From: Akkermansiaceae bacterium UBA5689
GTDB taxonomy: Bacteria; Verrucomicrobiota; Verrucomicrobiia; Verrucomicrobiales; Akkermansiaceae
NCBI GenBank assembly: GCA_002420305.1
Contig: DIHT01000046.1
Location: 1 to 10,427 of the forward strand
Length of the DNA stretch: 10,427 nt
Direction: 5' to 3'
Part shown: positions 8,201-10,427 of the stretch, one piece after another
Layout of the letters: every line of letters begins with the position of its first letter
Position numbering within the stretch: the stretch's first letter is position 1
Notes under the pieces: generated by a model
Database searches by the model: none
Told to the model about the DNA's origin: nothing
Seen by the model: the letters and a program-made list of their open reading frames with translations, nothing else
Program-made: the position numbers and the translations under genes

Positions 8201-10427
8201 GACCGGTCTATCCGTTCGGGTATGGCCTTAACTACACGACCTTCGAATACTCCAACCTCACTCTCTCCGCAGAGGAAATCTACCCTGAAGATCTCATCCT
8301 CGTGGGATTTGACCTGACAAATACCGGAAAACGAATCGGCACCGAGATCGCTCAGCTCTATGTCAGCGGACAGGGCTTTCCCCTCGCCCGACCCGGCCTT
8401 GAGCTCAAAGGCTTCCAGCGAGTCACGCTAATGCCCGGTGAGACCAAGAGAGTGAGCATCGAGATCTACGCCGAGGACCTTGTCTTCCACGACAGCGCGT
8501 TGCAAAGATCCTTCCCGGCAGGCACCTATCAGGTGCGCGTGGGAGGGTCCTCCACCACTCTGAGCAAGCCTCTTGCTCTGAAGACTATTCCAAGGGCGAC
8601 AACCGCCAAGATCACCGCTCATCCCTCGGGAGCTCACTCGGGCTCCGGATCAAAATCCCTCAAGCCCTCCCGAAATACCACTGCTAACGAGCCTGCGGCC
8701 TCTCCCAATGCCGAATCTCTCCCAACCGCTCCCAGCAAAGATGTCCCCGCCGGGAAGCGCCCTAACGTTCTTTTCATTGCGATCGATGATCTGCGACCTG
8801 AGCTCGGCACCTACGGAGCCAAGGTCAAGACTCCGAACCTCGATAAGTTCGCCCGGAGTGGCACTCGTTTCGACCGCGCCTACGTCCAGCAAGCCGTCTG
8901 CGGAGCTTCCCGTCTTTCGATTATGACTGGGCTCTACCCTACCCTCACCGGGGAACAAACCTTCCATGTGAGCGGCTGGCGGGAGCGTCATCCCGATGTT
9001 CTGACCATGAACCAGCACTTTGGGCGTCAGGGTTACACCACCGTGGGACTGGGCAAGATCTATCACGGAACAGGGGGTGCCGGAGTCGATGAAGCAAATT
9101 GGACTCGCTGGATCAACCTCAACGTTCCCGAGTATGCCGACGAGACCAATATCAAGATCCTAGAGGAAGCGTTGGCGCGGAATGAAGTGGGCACAAAAAA
9201 TGACCCCCCTAAAGGGCCCACCACCGAATCGGCCGATGTCCCAGACGATACCTATGCGGATGGGCAGCGCGCCAACAGGGCCTGTAAGCTTCTCGAGAAT
9301 TTTTCGGAGGCTACTGCCACTCCCTTCTTCCTCGCGGTAGGACTCACCAAGCCCCACCTTCCCTTCGTCGCTCCCCAGAAATATTGGGATCTCTACGATC
9401 GAGAGGACTTCAAAATGCCAGCCAACAAGGGCATCCCTCCCGGCTACCCCCTCGATGCTGCCAACCCCAAGGCCTACGAGTTGCATAAATACAGTGACAT
9501 CCTCGGCAAGGAACCGAAGGACTATCCCATGGAGGTGAACCAGCGCCTTCTACACGGATACGCCGCCTGTGTGAGCTACGCTGATGCCTGCGTGGGAAAA
9601 ATCCTCGCAACTCTCGAGGAAACCGGACTCGACAAGAATACCATCGTAGTACTCTGGGGAGACCATGGATGGAAACTGGGTGACCATGGCTCCTGGTCAA
9701 AGCACACCAACTTTGAATGTGACACCCGGGCTCCACTCATTATCCGGGCCCCCGGCTACGAGGGAGGAACGCCATGTCCGCGCCTCGTCGAATTCATCGA
9801 CCTCTATCCGACCCTCTGTGACCTGACCGGCCTTCCAGTCCCCGCTCACTGCCAGGGGCGCAGCTTCCGCACCCTCCTGGAAGACCCCACCGCGGGCCAT
9901 CGCTACAATGCCTACAGCTCCTATCCATCGTGGAAAGCGCTCGGTCACAGCATCCGCTTCAAAACCTTTCGCTATACCGAATGGCACGCGGAAGAGTCTG
10001 ATGAGGTGGTCGCCAGTGTTCTTACAGATCTCTCCAAAGATCCCGGGGAGGTCACCAACGTGGTGAAGGACCCCGCCTTCGCGGAGACCCTCGCAGAGGC
10101 CCAGAGTCAGCTCAGCGAGCGCCTCAAGACTGCTCGGGCACCCGCTCCTCCCAAAAAATCGGGCGCGAGGAAAAAGGCCCCTTCCAGTATCCCTCCCGCG
10201 AGAGGAAACACCACTGCGCTGGTTATCGACCCCGAGCTCGCCCGCCAGAAAATTGACGGCTTCGGAGGTTCTATCGCATTCTGGGGAACCCGGGCAGACG
10301 ACAAGGCCCTCACCGCCGCCCTCAAGGAGCTGAACACCTCCATCGTCAGGGCTCAGGGAGAAGTGACCAAGAAAGGCGTGGTCGACCATAACCGGGACGT
10401 CCTCCAGCGGGCCATGAAGATCAACCC
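5260..10427 (+). CDS. Giant exported multienzyme: GH26-like + GH3 + type I sulfatase + GH30-like (C-terminus outside window)
   Basis: One frame is open from ATG at 5260 to the right edge with no stop (1722 complete codons plus two bases). The start is firm: an in-frame TAG lies at 5230-5232 and no other start codon falls between. Residues 1-21 (MKHPFLLLALAGTALSLSAIG|QE) are a Sec signal peptide, so the whole chain is exported. Modules by residue: GH26-like about 22-340, GH3 with FnIII-like end about 354-1106, linker 1107-1165, sulfatase about 1166-1625, linker 1626-1652, GH30-like from 1653. No hydrophobic leader occurs at any internal boundary, so these are true fusion points rather than separate genes joined by sequencing error. 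A complete GH30 module would bring the protein beyond about 2100 residues. It follows the MFS stop by 16 bases and is probably in the same operon. The leader is pyrimidine-rich with no Shine-Dalgarno site. Combined endo-, exo-glycosidase and sulfatase action on a sulfated glycan is inferred; xylan-type is favoured by the neighbours. Confidence 0.9.
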   Translation, partial: MKHPFLLLALAGTALSLSAIGQEITGRFAPPAGKVLIFAGQDNASVGGTAKYRNGYIENVGVPAGITHYVYFSEGWTNKFNRTFGKGVAGLNTETEWASGPMHQKAYLDSPALDRCVMHLSISMEGNCEDKVADGTFDHLIDELVTFVRDHPEHPFLIRIGYEFDGNWNGYDPENFKKAFRRIVDGLRKDKLPNVATCYASSSMATLKQFEEYDPGAQYYDWVGYSWWGGDKDGEAALEFARRLQKPVFIAEATPRGLFFDKDEPGEVWDTWFIKFFQHIDDNLDVVRAASYINADWDSQDMWDGWGQSRLETAPLLRKRWLAKMAEDQFLNASDKPFETINFPSPFALPTKRILPYRNPSLPVEERAEDLLARMNLQEKVAQITGWWDPNEEKLREEGKIFTPEFYAANSPHGVGELGPLHNLTIAEDMKQYRAVQEYFRRQTRLGIPAILHDEAAHGFMRFEANSFPAPIGLSCTWNPRLLVKLYSQAGREARSRGISHILSPIVDVARDLRWGRVDETLGEDPFLVSRLGAAMVEGLQGSRDGTIAKGHVAATLKHFAGYAGTDGGRNRSPYSNGPRHLLDVDVAPFRHVIDRVKPAAVMAAFNEIDGLPCHVNPWILTEVLRGQLGFDGLTVGDYQGIDLVRKYQNIGSSDADAARMALNAGLQLELPNRFGYQHLPRLLREGKVQMAQIDEAVRAVLSLKFRLGLFEAPFELDAEKANALARSEEATELAREAARQSMVLLRNQDNLLPLDRTAYKTIAVIGPNAATCRLGSYSGRPLKTVSLLQGIRDLVGEKIKVTHAEGCKIALNDTGDSYANWRYVNEIEFATLSDNKDLIDEAIKVANAADLVILAIGENVLLGREAWGGNHIGDRSTLDLTESQQALSKAILDTGKPVVAFLNNGSPITLHDLGETFPAILTGHYAGQETGTAAAEILFGEASPSGKLTVSWPRSVGHLPIHYSQHGSSKVFDYVDSPRGPVYPFGYGLNYTTFEYSNLTLSAEEIYPEDLILVGFDLTNTGKRIGTEIAQLYVSGQGFPLARPGLELKGFQRVTLMPGETKRVSIEIYAEDLVFHDSALQRSFPAGTYQVRVGGSSTTLSKPLALKTIPRATTAKITAHPSGAHSGSGSKSLKPSRNTTANEPAASPNAESLPTAPSKDVPAGKRPNVLFIAIDDLRPELGTYGAKVKTPNLDKFARSGTRFDRAYVQQAVCGASRLSIMTGLYPTLTGEQTFHVSGWRERHPDVLTMNQHFGRQGYTTVGLGKIYHGTGGAGVDEANWTRWINLNVPEYADETNIKILEEALARNEVGTKNDPPKGPTTESADVPDDTYADGQRANRACKLLENFSEATATPFFLAVGLTKPHLPFVAPQKYWDLYDREDFKMPANKGIPPGYPLDAANPKAYELHKYSDILGKEPKDYPMEVNQRLLHGYAACVSYADACVGKILATLEETGLDKNTIVVLWGDHGWKLGDHGSWSKHTNFECDTRAPLIIRAPGYEGGTPCPRLVEFIDLYPTLCDLTGLPVPAHCQGRSFRTLLEDPTAGHRYNAYSSYPSWKALGHSIRFKTFRYTEWHAEESDEVVASVLTDLSKDPGEVTNVVKDPAFAETLAEAQSQLSERLKTARAPAPPKKSGARKKAPSSIPPARGNTTALVIDPELARQKIDGFGGSIAFWGTRADDKALTAALKELNTSIVRAQGEVTKKGVVDHNRDVLQRAMKIN
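5323..6279 (+). other. Module 1: clan GH-A (GH26-like) glycanase
   Basis: About 320 residues directly after the signal peptide. Two glutamates sit where clan GH-A enzymes need them: Glu163 in LIRIGYEFDGNWNGY (strand 4, acid/base; compare the R-x-x-H/Y-E-x-N/D-G-x-W pattern of GH26) and Glu252 in KPVFIAEATPRG (strand 7, nucleophile). The aromatic 'DWVGYSWWGG' before the nucleophile and 'AASYINADWDSQ' after it also fit a TIM-barrel. GH26 covers beta-mannanase, beta-1,3-xylanase and related endo-activities. The exact family is tentative because the N-terminal portion (KVLIFAGQDNASVGG) is not a pattern I can tie to a characterised enzyme; it may be a divergent GH26 or a neighbouring GH-A family. 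Confidence 0.6.
6319..8577 (+). other. Module 2: GH3 beta-glycosidase (beta-xylosidase-like) with FnIII-like C-terminal domain
   Basis: This is a full GH3 enzyme of about 750 residues. The N-terminal barrel has IPAILHDEAAHGF (substrate-binding Asp454), the RWGR...ETLGEDPF block (514-527), KHFAGY with Lys558/His559, and nucleophile Asp638 in GLTVGDYQGI. The alpha/beta sandwich domain begins near EAARQSMVLLRN (about 733). Glu866 in LGREAWGGNHIGDRSTLDL is the likely acid/base, in the position of the E-x-x-x-x-DRS/T motif. The FnIII-like domain (about 1008-1106) includes LTNTGKRIGTEIAQLYV and ELKGFQRVTLMPGE. The 'IPAI-H-[DE]EA-HG' form resembles bacterial beta-xylosidases more than BglX, but beta-glucosidase activity is possible. 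Confidence 0.9.
8578..8754 (+). other. Linker 1 between GH3 and sulfatase modules
   Basis: Residues 1107-1165 are low in hydrophobics and rich in Ser, Thr, Pro, Ala, Lys and Asn (GAHSGSGSKSLKPS, then NTTANEPAASPNAESLPTAP). This is typical of flexible inter-domain linkers in secreted glycanases and marks a clean fusion boundary. No signal-peptide-like stretch is present. Confidence 0.7.
8755..10134 (+). other. Module 3: type I sulfatase, iduronate-2-sulfatase-like (S1_7 type)
   Basis: About 460 residues. Metal ligands Asp1176/Asp1177 lie in KRPNVLFIAIDDLRPE. The formylglycine site is Cys1214 in CGASRLSIMTG, a C-x-A-S-R variant of the usual C-x-P-S-R. Lys1364/His1366 are in TKPHLPF, Asp1468/His1469 in LWGDHGWKLGDHG, and Lys1481-His1482 in SWSKHTNF. 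The last blocks match human iduronate-2-sulfatase and its bacterial S1_7 relatives closely in pattern. Active only after conversion of Cys1214 to formylglycine by a maturase encoded elsewhere. S1_7 members often remove 2-O-sulfate from uronic acid or other sugars; the substrate here is not known. Confidence 0.9.
10135..10215 (+). other. Linker 2, Lys/Pro/Ala-rich, between sulfatase and GH30-like modules
   Basis: Residues 1626-1652 (RAPAPPKKSGARKKAP and following SSIPPARGNTT) form a short, strongly basic, disordered-looking segment. It joins the end of the sulfatase helix (LSERLKTA) to the next module. Basic charge might help contact an anionic, sulfated polymer; this is speculation. Confidence 0.65.
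10216..10427 (+). other. Module 4: start of a GH30-like glycoside hydrolase (truncated by window)
   Basis: The last 70 residues read ALVIDPELARQKIDGFGGSI, followed by AFWGTRADDKALTAAL and a TSIVRAQGEV strand. The 'Q-x-IDGFGGS' opening and an early 'I-V/L-R' strand are hallmarks of the GH30 N-terminus (barrel strand 1 after a beta-sandwich strand). The catalytic glutamates lie beyond the edge, so activity (glucuronoxylanase, xylobiohydrolase, beta-1,6-glucanase or other) cannot be assigned. Confidence 0.65.

Noticed and set aside
8578..8760. Possibility that the GH3 and sulfatase modules are separate genes
   Set aside because: The frame is continuous. There is no stop, and no signal peptide before the sulfatase, which a separate exported sulfatase would need.
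9697..10389. 230-codon minus-strand frame
   Set aside because: It is antisense to the sulfatase module, with no domain pattern of its own.

Overview
The window looks like a carbohydrate-utilisation locus from a Gram-negative bacterium. A Verrucomicrobiota or related PVC-group origin is most likely. This rests on gene content (an exported PQQ-type beta-propeller protein, an exported SGNH hydrolase, an iduronate-2-sulfatase-like sulfatase, many glycoside hydrolases), fairly GC-rich coding sequence, and weak or absent Shine-Dalgarno sites. The taxonomic call is an inference; no rRNA or marker gene is present.

Layout: two genes on the minus strand occupy the left side. They are an exported PAF-acetylhydrolase-like SGNH/GDSL hydrolase (1273-2007) and, downstream of it, an exported PQQ-like beta-propeller protein that runs off the left edge (1-1191). 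A 135-bp divergent intergenic region (2008-2142) separates them from a plus-strand operon. That operon holds a cytoplasmic GH43 beta-xylosidase (2143-3690), a sugar-porter MFS transporter overlapping it by ATGA (3687-5243), and after 16 bases an exported giant enzyme that is still open at the right edge (5260-10427, at least 1722 residues). Nothing in the window looks like a mobile element, CRISPR array or RNA gene.

The outstanding feature is the giant enzyme. It is one uninterrupted reading frame with one signal peptide. In order it encodes a clan GH-A, GH26-like glycanase module, a complete GH3 beta-glycosidase with its C-terminal FnIII-like domain, a Ser/Thr/Pro-rich linker, a complete type I sulfatase of the iduronate-2-sulfatase-like kind (formylglycine motif CGASR), a Lys/Pro/Ala-rich linker, and the start of a GH30-like module. 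In effect a small polysaccharide-degradation cluster is carried on one chain.

Proposed logic (inference): the exported multienzyme cuts, desulfates and trims a sulfated, probably xylose-containing polysaccharide such as an algal xylan or an ulvan-type polymer. The MFS protein imports the products, and the cytoplasmic GH43 enzyme finishes short xylo-oligosaccharides. The SGNH hydrolase could remove acyl groups. The substrate is not proven by the sequence.
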